A stretch of 64,000 nucleotides of DNA from Thermococcus sp. M36 (GCF_012027355.1 NZ_SNUH01000001.1:310001-374000); one strand, 5' to 3'; numbered from the stretch's first letter, positions 18,338-28,099 are shown. Program-made: numbers and translations. Notes: generated by a model from the sequence alone, not told the origin.

Positions 18338-18375
18338 GGGCTTTATAAAATAGCCGGCCGGTTGGGGGTGTTGGA

Positions 18376-19275
18376 GTGAGCAAGCGTAGGGTCTGCCCGG
18401 TGTGTGGTTCAACGGAGTTTATATACGACCCGGGTCGGGGAGAGGTCGTCTGTAAGGTTTGCGGTTATGTCATTGAAGAGAACGTCATCGATATGGGGCC
18501 CGAATGGAGGGCATTCGATGCGAGCCAGAGGGAGAAGAGGGCGCGCGTTGGTGCCCCGGAGAGCATTCTTCTGCACGACAAGGGTCTTTCGACCGACATC
18601 GGCATAGACAGGAACCTCTCCGGACTTATGCGCGAGAAGATGTACAGACTTAGAAAGTGGCAGTCCCGCTTGAGGGTAAGCGATGCGGCCGAGCGTAACC
18701 TTGCCTTCGCTTTGAGCGAGCTGGATAGAATAGCCTCACAGCTCAAGCTCCCGAGGCACGTCGAGGAGGAGGCCGCTCGTCTCTACCGTGAGGCTGTCAG
18801 GAAGGGCCTCATAAGGGGGCGCTCCATAGAGAGCGTCATAGCAGCGTGCGTTTATGCCGCCTGCAGGCTTCTGAAAGTCCCGAGAACCCTCGACGAGATA
18901 GCCGACATCTCACGCGTTGACAAGAAGGAGATAGGAAGGAGCTTCCGCTTCATCGCCAGGAACCTAAACCTCACCCCGAAGAAGCTCTTCGTTAAGCCTA
19001 CGGACTACGTGAACAAGTTCGCCGACGAGCTCGACCTCAGCGAAAGGGTCAGGAGGAGAGCGGTCGAGATACTGGAAGAGGCCTATGAGAGGGGCCTGAC
19101 CAGCGGCAAGAGCCCCGCAGGTCTGGTTGCCGCCGCGCTGTACGTTGCGGGCCTCCTTGAGGACGAGAAGAGAACCCAGAGGGAAGTCGCGGAAGTTGCC
19201 CGCGTCACGGAAGTCACCGTCAGGAACCGCTATAAGGAGCTCGTTGACAAGCTCAACCTCAAGATACCGGTCTGA
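18376..19275 (+). CDS. tfb: Transcription initiation factor TFB
   Basis: The archaeal TFIIB homologue (299 aa) recruits RNA polymerase to TBP-bound promoters and reads the BRE. Its zinc ribbon CPVCGSTEFIYDPGRG...CKVCG is at residues 7-28, the B-finger/reader region EWRAFD at about 44-49, and two cyclin folds follow: first around DRIASQLKLPRHVEEEAA, second around RRRAVEILEEAYE with helix-turn-helix REVAEVARVTEVTVRNRYKE. GTG 18376 follows GGGGTGTTGGA; TATA-like GCTTTATAAAA lies at 18340-18350. Thermococcus species carry one or two TFBs; which one this is cannot be settled here. Confidence 0.95.
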   Translation: MSKRRVCPVCGSTEFIYDPGRGEVVCKVCGYVIEENVIDMGPEWRAFDASQREKRARVGAPESILLHDKGLSTDIGIDRNLSGLMREKMYRLRKWQSRLRVSDAAERNLAFALSELDRIASQLKLPRHVEEEAARLYREAVRKGLIRGRSIESVIAACVYAACRLLKVPRTLDEIADISRVDKKEIGRSFRFIARNLNLTPKKLFVKPTDYVNKFADELDLSERVRRRAVEILEEAYERGLTSGKSPAGLVAAALYVAGLLEDEKRTQREVAEVARVTEVTVRNRYKELVDKLNLKIPV

Positions 19276-19317
19276 TCCGATCTTAAAATTGGGTTCGGAG
19301 AGGGATAACCTGAAGGG

Positions 19318-19344
19318 CTGACCTCCTCCCCGCCCTGAAGGGCG
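19318..19344 (-). repeat. Solitary IS200/IS605-type end hairpin
   Basis: CTGACCTCCTCCC followed by the perfect hairpin CGCCCT-GA-AGGGCG (19331-19344) matches the right end of the tnpB element at 56288, which reads CTGACCTCCTCCC then CGCCGT-GA-ACGGCG. The stem differs by a G-C to C-G exchange in both arms, a compensatory change. No transposase gene is next to this copy, so it is a remnant or a stand-alone end. It also sits between the convergent tfb and fen genes and may help termination. Confidence 0.7.
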
Positions 19345-19364
19345 AGGCTTGAAAGATAAAAATG

Positions 19365-20390
19365 TCAGCCCACCCCGAACCAGCTTTCAAGCGTTCTCTG
19401 CTTTCCGCTTTTCACGGCTTTCTTCAGCCTCTCAAGGCCGTTCTTAACGCGCTCCTCGCTGAAGTCGTGCTCGTCGCAGAGAAACTTGAGGATCCCCTCC
19501 TCGTCCGGCTCGCGCCACTTGAGCTCGTACTCGTCCGTGACAGGTGGGTTGAGGAAGAACTCCTTTATCGCGTAGAGGTCAACCTCGCTCTCTTTCTGGT
19601 ATTTCTTGAGCGGGTCTTTGCTCCGCTTAACGATAGTGAGGGCTTTCTTCGGGCCGATCCCCTTTATTCCACCGGGGTTGTAGTCGGTGCCGACTAGGAT
19701 CGCCATCTCAATAAGCTTCTCCCTGTCGATGCCAAGGGCCCTGAGCACCGCCTCCAGAACAACCAGTTCCGGTTTGACATCGACGTAGATGTTCTTGCCT
19801 GGTAGCTTCCTCCTGCCGGTTATTGTCACGTTCCTCACGAGCCTGGGGGCCCCAAACAGGAGGGAATCATAGTCCTGGCTCGCGGAGGCATAGACCTTCT
19901 TTTTGGCAGCCATGTATGCCGCCTGGGCCTCACCCTCGCTAGGCGCCTGTATAACCGGGATGCCCATCAGCTCAAGGAGCCTCTTGGCGTCGTTTACCAG
20001 CTGCTCGTTCACCCTTGTAGCTCTCATGGCGTACTTCTTGGCCTCCTCTAAGTCACCCCTCTCAAGGGCCTCGTACCACTTTTCCTCAGCCTCTTTCCTG
20101 GCCTCTCTCCTCTTTTCTATCTCCTTCCTCTTGAACTCCGGCGGCTTGCCGTCGAAGACGTAGGCCGGCTTTATACCTGCCTCCATGAGGTTTATCGTGC
20201 GATAGAACAGGCCGCTGAGGTGGGAGGTTATCCTCCCGCGGGAGTCCATGAGGGGGGTACCGTCCCTCTGCCTTATGGTTGAGAGGAACTGGTATATCGC
20301 GTTGAAAGCGTCTATCGCGATCTTTCTCCCGTACAGGTTCTCAAGCTCTATATCTTTCCTCGGCACGAGCTCGCCTATCTGTACTCCCAT
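19365..20390 (-). CDS. fen: Flap endonuclease FEN-1
   Basis: A 341-aa structure-specific 5' nuclease that removes flaps during Okazaki-fragment maturation and repair. The N region ([35 protein letters not shown]) and I region ([42 protein letters not shown]) carry the acidic metal ligands. The C-terminus has the PCNA-binding PIP box [11 protein letters not shown] 20390 follows AGGTGGTGGTT; the three upstream codons of the longer frame are excluded. It is convergent with tfb. Confidence 0.96.
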   Translation of the reverse strand: MGVQIGELVPRKDIELENLYGRKIAIDAFNAIYQFLSTIRQRDGTPLMDSRGRITSHLSGLFYRTINLMEAGIKPAYVFDGKPPEFKRKEIEKRREARKEAEEKWYEALERGDLEEAKKYAMRATRVNEQLVNDAKRLLELMGIPVIQAPSEGEAQAAYMAAKKKVYASASQDYDSLLFGAPRLVRNVTITGRRKLPGKNIYVDVKPELVVLEAVLRALGIDREKLIEMAILVGTDYNPGGIKGIGPKKALTIVKRSKDPLKKYQKESEVDLYAIKEFFLNPPVTDEYELKWREPDEEGILKFLCDEHDFSEERVKNGLERLKKAVKSGKQRTLESWFGVG

Positions 20391-20433
20391 AACCACCACC
20401 TAAAAAGAGTTGGGGAGGAAATATTTAGCCTTT

Positions 20434-20490
20434 GCCTCAGCCTACCGGATTGCTCCTCATCCCTCAGGGAGGGGAAGGGTCATCATCGGC
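20434..20490 (-). ncRNA. Box C/D guide sRNA overlapping the psiE stop codon
   Basis: Read on the minus strand: C box ATGATGA (20480-20486), a 12-nt guide, D' box CTGA (20464-20467), C' box GGGATGA, a 16-nt guide GGAGCAATCCGGTAGG, and D box CTGA (20437-20440). The ends GCC and GGC can pair to close the kink-turn. Spacing and size (57 nt) are those of Thermococcales C/D sRNAs, which guide 2'-O-methylation of rRNA or tRNA. The C box includes the UGA stop of the psiE-like gene, so it may be processed from that transcript. Target not assigned. Confidence 0.68.
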
Positions 20491-20926
20491 CCTCGCCGTG
20501 CTCTATCAGGAACTGTTCGTGCTGAGTGATGCGCTTCCTCTCCTGGGTGTATATCCATCCCATGACCAGTATGAGGGCCGCCATGCCCATGAGGGTGGTC
20601 CACTCGAACTTGCTGTAGTCGAGGGTTATGACTATTTTCCTCACTATCGCCAGAACGCCGAGCTCAACGACGTTCCTCATGCTGACGTGGTGCTCCCGGA
20701 CGTACATCGCCAGCAGCTCGAATATTTCGAGGAATATTATGATGAGCACAATCTGGTGGAGCACCGTCTCGACGTCGAAGTTCCTGAGGGAGGTCACAAG
20801 CAGGTTCCAGGTTAGATATATGACGTATCCCATGGTCAACGTGCCGAGGGTCATGACGACCATGTCAAAGAGCAAGTTGAGCCATCCCATGATGACGCCT
20901 TCCACGGCCGCCGGATCGCGCCCCAT
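20483..20926 (-). CDS. PsiE-like membrane protein
   Basis: A 147-aa protein with four membrane helices near residues 14-36, 56-77, 89-103 and 109-127, and conserved charged spots between them (MYVREHHVSMRNVVELGVLA, ALILVMGWI, YTQERKRI). This layout resembles phosphate-starvation-inducible PsiE proteins, whose biochemical role is unknown. ATG 20926 with GGGGGTTAAA is preferred over TTG 20947. The last two codons overlap the C box of an sRNA on the same strand. The family call is moderately sure. Confidence 0.72.
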   Translation of the reverse strand: MGRDPAAVEGVIMGWLNLLFDMVVMTLGTLTMGYVIYLTWNLLVTSLRNFDVETVLHQIVLIIIFLEIFELLAMYVREHHVSMRNVVELGVLAIVRKIVITLDYSKFEWTTLMGMAALILVMGWIYTQERKRITQHEQFLIEHGEGR

Positions 20927-21193
20927 TTTAACCCCCGTATTCTGCAAGGGGCACCACCAGAAAAGCCTTTCGGGAGGGGCACTGATGGGAGGGGCTGTGA
21001 TGTCATGGAGGTTTGTGGTCAGTGATGGCCTAAAATGGCTATGACTGCTTTTTCCGGCTTCCCAATCTTTGGTGGCAAACTTTTGGTTCTTTTAACGTCC
21101 GTCGAGCCTGTTATCGTCAAAAAGAGAGGAGAAAGGTTATAACCTGTTTCACGGACGTGAAACTGTAACTCTCATCGGAGTGAGGTGATAGGA

Positions 21194-22588
21194 ATGGACA
21201 GGAATATTGAGGCACTTTTTAGGCCCAGGAGCATCGCCGTCGTTGGCGCTTCTGAGAAGCCAGGTAAGATAGGCTACGCAGTCATGAAGAACCTCGTGGA
21301 GTACGGCTATGAGGGCAAGATCTACCCCGTGAACATCAAGGGGGTAGAGATAGAGATAAACGGAAGGAAGTTCAAGTCCTACAGGAGCCTCCTTGAGATA
21401 CCTGACGAGGTGGACATGGCCGTCATAATTGTCCCGGCCAAGTTTGTCCCGCAGGTCGTTGAGGAGGCAGGGAAGAAGGGCGTTAAGGTTCTCCCGATAA
21501 TCAGTTCTGGCTTTGGAGAGCTCGGTGAGGAGGGCAAGAGAATAGAGCAGCAGCTCGTCGAGACGGCACGGAAATACGGCATGAGGATCCTCGGCCCCAA
21601 CATCTTCGGCGTCGTCTACACCCCGGCCAAGATGAACGCCACCTTCGGTCCGACCGACGTCATGCCCGGAAACCTGGCCCTCATCAGCCAGAGCGGTGCA
21701 CTGGGAATAGCCCTTATGGGCTGGACTATCCTCGAGAAGGTCGGCCTTTCAGCGGTTGTCAGCGTCGGAAACAAGAGCGACATTGACGACGCTGATTTAC
21801 TCGAGTTCTTCAAGGAGGACGAGAACACCAAGGCGATACTCATCTACATGGAGGGCGTCAAGGACGGAAGGCGCTTCATGGAGGTCGCGAGGGAGGTCAG
21901 CAAGGAGAAGCCGATTATCATCATAAAGGCCGGAAGGAGCGAGCGCGGTGCTAAAGCAGCTGCTTCTCACACCGGTTCGCTTGCCGGTGCCGACAGCATC
22001 TACACAGCCGCCTTCAAGCAGAGCGGCGTTCTCCGCGCCCTCACCATCGGCGAGGCCTTTGACTGGGCGAGAACGCTCAGCAACCTTCCGGAGCCGGAAG
22101 GCGAGAACCTCGTCATACTCACCAACGGCGGTGGAATCGGAGTTATGGCCACCGACGCGGCCGAGGAGGAGGGGCTGCACCTCTACGACAACCTCGAAGA
22201 CCTCAAGGTCTTCGCCAACCACATGCCGCCCTTCGGAAGCTACAAGAACCCGGTCGACCTCACCGGTATGGCAGGTGCCGAGAGCTACGAAGGAGCGGTG
22301 AGGGACGCCCTTGCCCACCCGGAGATGCACGCCATAGCCGTCCTTTACTGCCAGACGGCTGTGCTCGACCCGCGCGACCTCGCCAGGATCGTCATCCGCG
22401 AGTACAACGAGAGCGGCAGGAAGAAGCCTCTCGTTGTTGCCATCGTCGGCGGCATAGAGGCCAAAGAGGCAATAGACATGCTCAACGAGGAGGGCATTCC
22501 GGCCTATCCGGAGCCGGAGAGGGCGATAAAGGCTCTGGCAGCGCTCTACCGCTGGAGCAGGTGGAAGGCCAAGCAGAGGAGGGAGTGA
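21194..22588 (+). CDS. acdA: Acyl-CoA synthetase (ADP-forming), alpha subunit
   Basis: A 464-aa NDP-forming acetyl/acyl-CoA synthetase subunit that converts acyl-CoA plus ADP and phosphate to acid and ATP, the main substrate-level ATP step in Thermococcales fermentation. Residues 1-140 form the CoA-binding Rossmann domain (VVGASEKPGKIGYAVMKNL). The phospho-His segment SHTGSLAGAD is at about residues 256-265, and a GGGIGVMATDAAEE loop follows. The beta subunit is not in the window, as expected because these genes are often unlinked. GAGGTGATAGG precedes ATG 21194. Isoform preference (acetyl versus aryl acids) cannot be read from sequence alone. Confidence 0.93.
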   Translation: MDRNIEALFRPRSIAVVGASEKPGKIGYAVMKNLVEYGYEGKIYPVNIKGVEIEINGRKFKSYRSLLEIPDEVDMAVIIVPAKFVPQVVEEAGKKGVKVLPIISSGFGELGEEGKRIEQQLVETARKYGMRILGPNIFGVVYTPAKMNATFGPTDVMPGNLALISQSGALGIALMGWTILEKVGLSAVVSVGNKSDIDDADLLEFFKEDENTKAILIYMEGVKDGRRFMEVAREVSKEKPIIIIKAGRSERGAKAAASHTGSLAGADSIYTAAFKQSGVLRALTIGEAFDWARTLSNLPEPEGENLVILTNGGGIGVMATDAAEEEGLHLYDNLEDLKVFANHMPPFGSYKNPVDLTGMAGAESYEGAVRDALAHPEMHAIAVLYCQTAVLDPRDLARIVIREYNESGRKKPLVVAIVGGIEAKEAIDMLNEEGIPAYPEPERAIKALAALYRWSRWKAKQRRE

Positions 22589-22666
22589 CTTTCTTTCCCT
22601 CTTTGTTCAATCTTTTACTCCGAAAAGTTTTTTAGCAAGTTTGCGCGATTCTATCCTGAGGGTTCC

Positions 22667-23536
22667 ATGAGGCGTTCCATGCTGGTACTGGGTGTCATTC
22701 TTGTTCTCCTGGGTGGCCTGTTCCTCGCGAGGGATTACAGCTCCAGCCCCGCCTGCACGTGCGCCCGTATGGTTCCTGCGGCCATTATTAACGCCACGAT
22801 TTTCAACGTCACCAACGGCGGTGAGGTGAACGGCTACGTTCTCGCTTTTAGGGCTCCCATAGACCTTCCCGCAGTCACGGTCACCGATCCGGAGACGGGA
22901 CGCTCCACCGAGTACCACAGGGAGGGCGAGCTGTATGTCCCTGTCGGGGCTCCCCTTCCCTTCGGTCGCTTTCAGATAAGTAGCCTTGGAAACGTGACGG
23001 TTGAGGTCCACTGGCAGGACCCACGCACCACCGTGGTGCTTGACACCCCCTCACTTAAGCCCGTGCCCGGAGGTTTTGAGTACGTCCAGACTACCGAGTA
23101 CCCCCTCTGGTCGGGCATTTACGCGGAGATCCATGACCCGAGAGGAGTCATTAGAATATCCCCGAACGGAACGTTCGAGATAGTCCTGACCGACGAGTCC
23201 CTGAAGGTTGCCTCGATCAACAAGACCCTCCTTGGCACCCCGCGGCTCCTGAAGCTCGTGTACTCCTCGGAACAGCCCTCGAAGCTCTGGCTAGATGGCT
23301 ACGTGGAAATCGACGGAAGAAGGGTCGGTTACACCCACGGCATCTCCGTGGGTAGGGACGAGCTGGTGGAGTTTGAAAAGGGCTTCAAGTTCTCCTCGAT
23401 GCTCCTCTACGGCCACTATCCCCCGGGAAACGAAACCGCGGAATGCACGGTAACACACAGTATCGGACCTGCAGGGCCGCTCTTCCTGGCCCTCGGCCTG
23501 CTGCTGATTTTCGCCGGCGTTCTCTGGAAGGGCTAA
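22667..23536 (+). CDS. Hypothetical membrane-anchored surface protein
   Basis: A 289-aa protein with an N-terminal signal or anchor (residues 4-20, SMLVLGVILVLLGGLFL), a large beta-rich outer domain with N-glycosylation-type NxT/S sites (for example NATIFNVTNGG) and a C-terminal span (residues 269-287, GPLFLALGLLLIFAGVL). The cysteine pair CTC near residue 30 is close to the first span. TATA-like AAGTTTTTTAGC is at 22625-22636. Its layout (signal, beta domain, terminal membrane helix) resembles the frameshifted protein at 16667. No family recognised. Confidence 0.72.
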   Translation: MRRSMLVLGVILVLLGGLFLARDYSSSPACTCARMVPAAIINATIFNVTNGGEVNGYVLAFRAPIDLPAVTVTDPETGRSTEYHREGELYVPVGAPLPFGRFQISSLGNVTVEVHWQDPRTTVVLDTPSLKPVPGGFEYVQTTEYPLWSGIYAEIHDPRGVIRISPNGTFEIVLTDESLKVASINKTLLGTPRLLKLVYSSEQPSKLWLDGYVEIDGRRVGYTHGISVGRDELVEFEKGFKFSSMLLYGHYPPGNETAECTVTHSIGPAGPLFLALGLLLIFAGVLWKG

Positions 23537-23576
23537 ACCTTTTCAACTTTCCCCTCCATTGATTCTCGGTGGTCCC

Positions 23577-24284
23577 ATGCTCATAGCCATCATCTCCGAC
23601 ATCCACTCCAACTGGGAGGCCTTTCAGGCCGTCTGGAAGGAGATAAAGAGCGCCGACGCAATCCTATGCATGGGTGACCTTGTCGGTTACGGGGCGAGCC
23701 CAAACGAGGTCGTAGAGTTCGTGAGGAAGCAGATGGAAAAAAGGGTCTTCCTCTGCGTCAGGGGAAACCACGACAACGCGGTGGCATTTGGCCTCGACTG
23801 GGGTTTCAACCCCTACGCGAGGCAGGCCGTAAGGTGGCACCAGCGCGTGATGACGATCGAGAACCTTGAGTTCCTGAGGCGCCTTCCGGTACGACAGCTC
23901 TTCACTGACGACGGGGGACGGAGCTATCTCCTAATCCACGGCTCCCCTAGAGCACCCCTAGACGAGTACCTCTTCCCCTGGCTCCCGGATAGCGAGTTCA
24001 GGGCCGTTCTAAGCTACGTTAAGCAGGACGACCTCCTCGTCGGCCACACCCACGTCCCTATGCTCAAGCTGGTTGGAGAACGGCGGATAATCAACCCTGG
24101 CGGCGTCGGCCAGCCAAGGGACGGCGACTGGCGGGCGGCCTATGCGCTAATAGACACCGACGAAGAACCGCCTGAGAACGTCGAGTTCCGCAGGGTGGAA
24201 TACGACGTGGAAGAGGCGGCGAGAAAGATATTGGAGGCGGGCCTCCCGCGGTTCCTCGCGATGAGGCTGTACGAGGGATATTAG
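23577..24284 (+). CDS. Calcineurin-like metallophosphoesterase
   Basis: A 235-aa two-metal phosphodiesterase with all signatures: SDIHSNWEAF (residues 7-16), GDLVGYGASPNEVV, RGNHDNAV and LLVGHTHVPM. The fold resembles the YfcE/MJ0936 group, which hydrolyses simple phosphodiesters; the natural substrate is unknown. ATG 23577 is the start that begins the first beta-strand. The 3' end overlaps the convergent PRC-barrel gene by 4 bp. Confidence 0.92.
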   Translation: MLIAIISDIHSNWEAFQAVWKEIKSADAILCMGDLVGYGASPNEVVEFVRKQMEKRVFLCVRGNHDNAVAFGLDWGFNPYARQAVRWHQRVMTIENLEFLRRLPVRQLFTDDGGRSYLLIHGSPRAPLDEYLFPWLPDSEFRAVLSYVKQDDLLVGHTHVPMLKLVGERRIINPGGVGQPRDGDWRAAYALIDTDEEPPENVEFRRVEYDVEEAARKILEAGLPRFLAMRLYEGY

Positions 24285-24613
24285 GGCCCTTCTGGTGATT
24301 TTGGAAGCCCATCTTCAGAAGAGGCCTGTGGGGGTATGGGTATCCTCCTGAGCTTAGACTTGACGGCGAGCTTGTTGGAGTCTATTATGATGACCTCACC
24401 GATGCTTTTAACCGCGCTGATCGGGATGAGGAGCAGGCCCTCGTGGTCGGTAACGAACTCGCTGGTGTCGAGGTCTTCGTCAGGCTCGGCGACTATCACG
24501 AGGATATCGCCGGTCTCCTCGTCAAAGCTGAGGTCGTAGACCCAGCCGAGCCTTATTCCTGTGTCAGTAATCAGCTCGACGTCCCTAAGCTTGGAAGCCA
24601 TTATCTTGACCAT
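24281..24613 (-). CDS. PRC-barrel domain protein
   Basis: A 110-aa protein with a PRC-barrel: LITDTGIRLGWVYDLSFDEETG, then FVTDHEGLLLIPISAVKSIGEVIIID (about residues 12-85). PRC-barrel proteins bind RNA or protein surfaces; short archaeal forms include CdpB-type cell-division adaptors and RimM-like domains. The C-terminal tail is Pro/Ser-rich. ATG 24613 follows GGGGTGGAGAAG. It is close to, but separate from, the second cdc48 gene on the same strand. Confidence 0.82.
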   Translation of the reverse strand: MVKIMASKLRDVELITDTGIRLGWVYDLSFDEETGDILVIVAEPDEDLDTSEFVTDHEGLLLIPISAVKSIGEVIIIDSNKLAVKSKLRRIPIPPQASSEDGLPKSPEGP

Positions 24614-24688
24614 CTTCTCCACCCCTGGGTTTAATCGTGTAGGCTCTTGGACACCAACGTATAAAACTTTTTCCGAAAAAGGAGGAAG

Positions 24689-27202
24689 TCAGAAGGTGTA
24701 GTAATCCGGACCCTTTGCACTCTTCTCTGCCCGGGTCTTTCTGCTCTCCTCGAAGTTCCTGTAGTATTCGAGCATGTAGGGGGTTATGCTCGGGCGGACC
24801 TTCTTCATGGCCTCCTCGAAGTCCCTCCTCGACACTCTGAGCTTACCGAGGAACTCCTCGCTCTCCTCCTCGACGAGCTCGGCAGGCAGCTTTGCCATTA
24901 TCCTGCGCATGGCTATGAGTGCCGCCTCCCTCACAAGGGCCTCTATGTCCGCTCCGGAGTAGCCCTCGGTTCTCTTGGCAAGCTCGCGGAGGTTCACATC
25001 TTCCGCCAGCGGGACGCGCCTCGTGTGGACTTTCAGTATCTCCAGCCTGGCCTTTTCGTCCGGGGCTGGAACGAGTATGAGCCTGTCGAACCTGCCGGGC
25101 CTGAGCAGAGCTGGATCAAGGATGTCCGGCCTGTTGGTTGCAGCTATGACAACCACACCGCTGTTCCTCTCTATACCGTCCATCTCCGTTAGGAGCTGGT
25201 TGATGAGCCTGTCGGTAACGCGGCTCACGTCACTGCCCCTTGCCGGGGCTATTGCGTCTATTTCGTCTATGAATATCACCGTTGGCGCCGCCTGCCTCGC
25301 CTTCCTGAATATCTCCCTCACACGCTTCTCGCTCTCACCGACCCACTTTGAGAGGACTTCGGGGCCGCGGATGCCTATGAAGTTGGCCTCGCTCTCCGTT
25401 GCAACGGCCTTGGCGAGGAGTGTCTTACCCGTTCCCGGCGGGCCGTAGAGCAGGATTCCCTTCGGTGGCTCTATTCCGAGCCTCTGGAAGGCCTTTGGAT
25501 ACTTGAGAGGCCATTCTACCGCTTCCCTGAGCTCCTGCTTGACGTCCTCAAGGCCGCCGATGTCTTCCCAGCGGACGTTGGGCATCTCTATCAATACTTC
25601 CCTGAGCGCTGACGGCTCCACCATCTTCAGGGCCTCATAGAAGTCGCTCTTCCTGACGCGGAGCTCCTGGAGAACTTCTGGTGGGATTCTCTCCTGCTCC
25701 GGGCTTATCTTGCCCTCGTTGATGAGCCTCCTCAGGACGACCATAGCCGCTTCTCTGGCCAGAGCCGCCAGGTCAGCCCCAACGAAGCCGTGCGTCTTCT
25801 CGGCTATCTCTTCAAGCATCCTGTCTATCAGCCGGCCCCTAACCTCTGGATAAATCTCCCCTTCGCTCTTTAGGGCCTCCTTAACTTCCTCGTCGCTCTT
25901 CGCAACCTCGACCCTCTCGATGAGCCTCTCCAGCTTTGCCCTCTCAAAGGTCTCCCTCTTCATTAGCTCCCTAAGAACCTTGAGAACGGTTGCCTTGTCG
26001 TAGTCCGGCTCAAGGGGCATTCCTCTTGTGTGAATCTGCAGTATCTCCTTCCTGCCCTGCTTATCCGGGACGCCGACTTCAATCTCCCTGTCGAACCTAC
26101 CCGGCCTCCTGAGGGCCGGGTCGAGGGCATCCGGCCTGTTAGTCGCCGCTATGACTATGACCTTGCCCCTGCTCTTGAGGCCATCCATCAGCGTGAGCAA
26201 CTGGCTTACAACGCGCTTCTCGACTTCCCCAACGACTTCTTCCCTCTTCGGGGCTATGGCATCAATTTCGTCTATGAAGATTATGCTCGGGGCGTTCTCC
26301 TCGGCCTCCTTGAATATCTCCCTAAGGCGCTCCTCACTCTCACCGTAGAACTTGCTCATTATTTCTGGTCCGTTGATGGCTATGAAGTGGGCGTTGGCTT
26401 CGTTTGCCACAGCCTTGGCGAGGAGTGTTTTACCCGTTCCCGGCGGGCCATAGAGGAGCACTCCCTTCGGAGGCTCAATTCCGAGCCTCTCAAAGAGCTC
26501 GGGGTGCTTGAGTGGCAGTTCAACCATCTCGCGGATTTTTTGAATCGCGTCGCTCAGACCGCCTATGTCCTCGTAGGTGACCTCAGGGATGGCCTCCTCG
26601 CGTATCTCAACCGCCTGCGGGAGAACCTCGACCTCGGTGTTGTAGGTTATCTGGACGATGCCCTTAGGAACCGTGTTCACGACGACGAACTTCAGCTCTC
26701 CGAAACCGAGGGGCATGGCCTCGAAGAGTCCCCTGAAGAGCTCCTCAAATGGGGAGCCCCCGTAGTAAGTCTCGCCCCTGCTGCTGGCGACTATAAGGTC
26801 TCCCTTCACAACGGGCCTTCCGAGGAGGTTGCCCTTCACCATGTCGCCGGGGATCTGTATGAACACTCCCCTCTGGGCCGGGGCGAGAACGACCTTCTTG
26901 GCCTCCTTAACTTCGGCCTTTGCGACGGTGACGTAGTCGCCTATGCTGACGCCGGCGTTCCTCCTTATGTAGCCGTCCATCCTTATTATGTCCAGCCCCC
27001 TGTCGTCAGGGTGGGCGTTTGCCACTATGGCCGCTGTGGAGCGCTCTCCAATGAGCTCCACTATGTCGCCGGGCTCAACGCCGAGCTGGCGCTGATACTT
27101 CCTGTCGAAGCGGACTATCCCCCTGCCTACGTCCCTTTTGAGGGCCTCGGCAACGCGGAGCTTTATTTTCTCATACTTCTCCTCTTCCCTACCAAAAATC
27201 AT
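24689..27202 (-). CDS. cdc48: CDC48/VAT AAA+ ATPase, paralogue 2
   Basis: An 837-aa double AAA+ ATPase closely related to the one at 2880: N domain, D1 with [20 protein letters not shown] and AATNRPD, D2 with the same motifs. Differences are an extra 25-residue Gly/Phe/Tyr-rich insert in the N domain (around [19 protein letters not shown]), a different charged insert in D1 and a C-terminal extension ending DYYTF. The N-domain change suggests other substrates or adaptors. Its ATG overlaps the stop of the RNase H-fold gene at 27199, so both are translated together, unlike the hsp20-linked copy. Confidence 0.93.
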   Translation of the reverse strand: MIFGREEEKYEKIKLRVAEALKRDVGRGIVRFDRKYQRQLGVEPGDIVELIGERSTAAIVANAHPDDRGLDIIRMDGYIRRNAGVSIGDYVTVAKAEVKEAKKVVLAPAQRGVFIQIPGDMVKGNLLGRPVVKGDLIVASSRGETYYGGSPFEELFRGLFEAMPLGFGELKFVVVNTVPKGIVQITYNTEVEVLPQAVEIREEAIPEVTYEDIGGLSDAIQKIREMVELPLKHPELFERLGIEPPKGVLLYGPPGTGKTLLAKAVANEANAHFIAINGPEIMSKFYGESEERLREIFKEAEENAPSIIFIDEIDAIAPKREEVVGEVEKRVVSQLLTLMDGLKSRGKVIVIAATNRPDALDPALRRPGRFDREIEVGVPDKQGRKEILQIHTRGMPLEPDYDKATVLKVLRELMKRETFERAKLERLIERVEVAKSDEEVKEALKSEGEIYPEVRGRLIDRMLEEIAEKTHGFVGADLAALAREAAMVVLRRLINEGKISPEQERIPPEVLQELRVRKSDFYEALKMVEPSALREVLIEMPNVRWEDIGGLEDVKQELREAVEWPLKYPKAFQRLGIEPPKGILLYGPPGTGKTLLAKAVATESEANFIGIRGPEVLSKWVGESEKRVREIFRKARQAAPTVIFIDEIDAIAPARGSDVSRVTDRLINQLLTEMDGIERNSGVVVIAATNRPDILDPALLRPGRFDRLILVPAPDEKARLEILKVHTRRVPLAEDVNLRELAKRTEGYSGADIEALVREAALIAMRRIMAKLPAELVEEESEEFLGKLRVSRRDFEEAMKKVRPSITPYMLEYYRNFEESRKTRAEKSAKGPDYYTF

Positions 27203-27969
27203 CTTGAACCCCTCCTTTTTCTCCTCTGTCTCTCTATGGCCTCCTCAAGGGTGAGGTTACCCATGGCCACGTCTCGGGCCAGTTCGGATGAGATGGTTAT
27301 CGTGCCGCTCACCTCACGGCTTCTCCTCTTTATGTCCTCTATCTCCTTCTTCGTCGGTTCCTTGACCTCAAGGAGCTCGCCGATTTTAACCTCCCGCCCC
27401 TCACGGAGGCCTATGTTTATGGCCGCCACGATGTCCTGAACTTGGGAAACCTCTATCCCCCCGACTTTGGGGGTCGTTCTCGATTCGTTGACGACGGTTA
27501 TGGGGTAATCGTATCCCAGCAGGTCGGCGAGGGCTTTTAGCATAAGCACCCGCTGCCTCTTCGCCCCGTGTCCGATTTTGATTTTAGCGCCGGGATACTT
27601 CTCCAGCAGGTCGAGGATTACGCCAACGTCCCTGGGATTCTTCAGATGGTGAACCTCTATCACGCGGTTATCGGCGACGACGCTCAGGCCGGGCCTCTCC
27701 CCGGGGTCGATGGCTATGTAAACCCTTTTAAACTTCTCTCTCCCCTCGAGCTTGGCAAGGAGCTCGTCTATGAAGTTCTCGTCCCTCACGATGACCTTGA
27801 TGGGAAAGTCTATATTACCGTAGTCTTCCTCTCCGGTCAGCACCACTTCGACGTCGAAGGGTATCTTATCCCCCACCCTGAGGCTATGGAAAGGTATCCT
27901 GTACTCCTTCAGAACCTTGGTCGCGGTGTAGTACACCCGCGCGTTGCTCGTTACTATCGCTACCCTCAT
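27199..27969 (-). CDS. RNase H-fold protein of unknown function
   Basis: A 256-aa protein. The middle part [26 protein letters not shown] (about residues 99-124; first acidic D in IDPG) and later acidic/Gly segments [10 protein letters not shown] and [13 protein letters not shown] match a RuvC/RNase H-like first strand, helix and final Asp pattern. The N-terminal 90 residues form a separate alpha/beta domain ([14 protein letters not shown]). The C-terminal tail is Arg/Lys-rich. ATG 27969 is likely; a longer frame to 28020 adds nothing recognised. Nuclease activity is inference. Coupling to cdc48-2 by a 4-bp overlap is notable. Confidence 0.72.
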   Translation of the reverse strand: MRVAIVTSNARVYYTATKVLKEYRIPFHSLRVGDKIPFDVEVVLTGEEDYGNIDFPIKVIVRDENFIDELLAKLEGREKFKRVYIAIDPGERPGLSVVADNRVIEVHHLKNPRDVGVILDLLEKYPGAKIKIGHGAKRQRVLMLKALADLLGYDYPITVVNESRTTPKVGGIEVSQVQDIVAAINIGLREGREVKIGELLEVKEPTKKEIEDIKRRSREVSGTITISSELARDVAMGNLTLEEAIERQRRKRRGSR

Positions 27970-28099
27970 GGTTTCTGATACGTCTCCACAATTAAAAACC
28001 TTTCTAACAGTTCTAATCAAAAATTTTGGCCACGAAAGGCTTTAATTCTGTGGAAAAAAGTTTATAAGCCATTATTGGCAAGTAGAAAGGGGGATCGGG

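Noticed and set aside
20960-21060. Possible third C/D sRNA downstream of the PsiE-like gene promoter
   Set aside because: GTGATGT and GTGATGG resemble C boxes, but the plus strand has no well-placed CTGA boxes and no closing stem.
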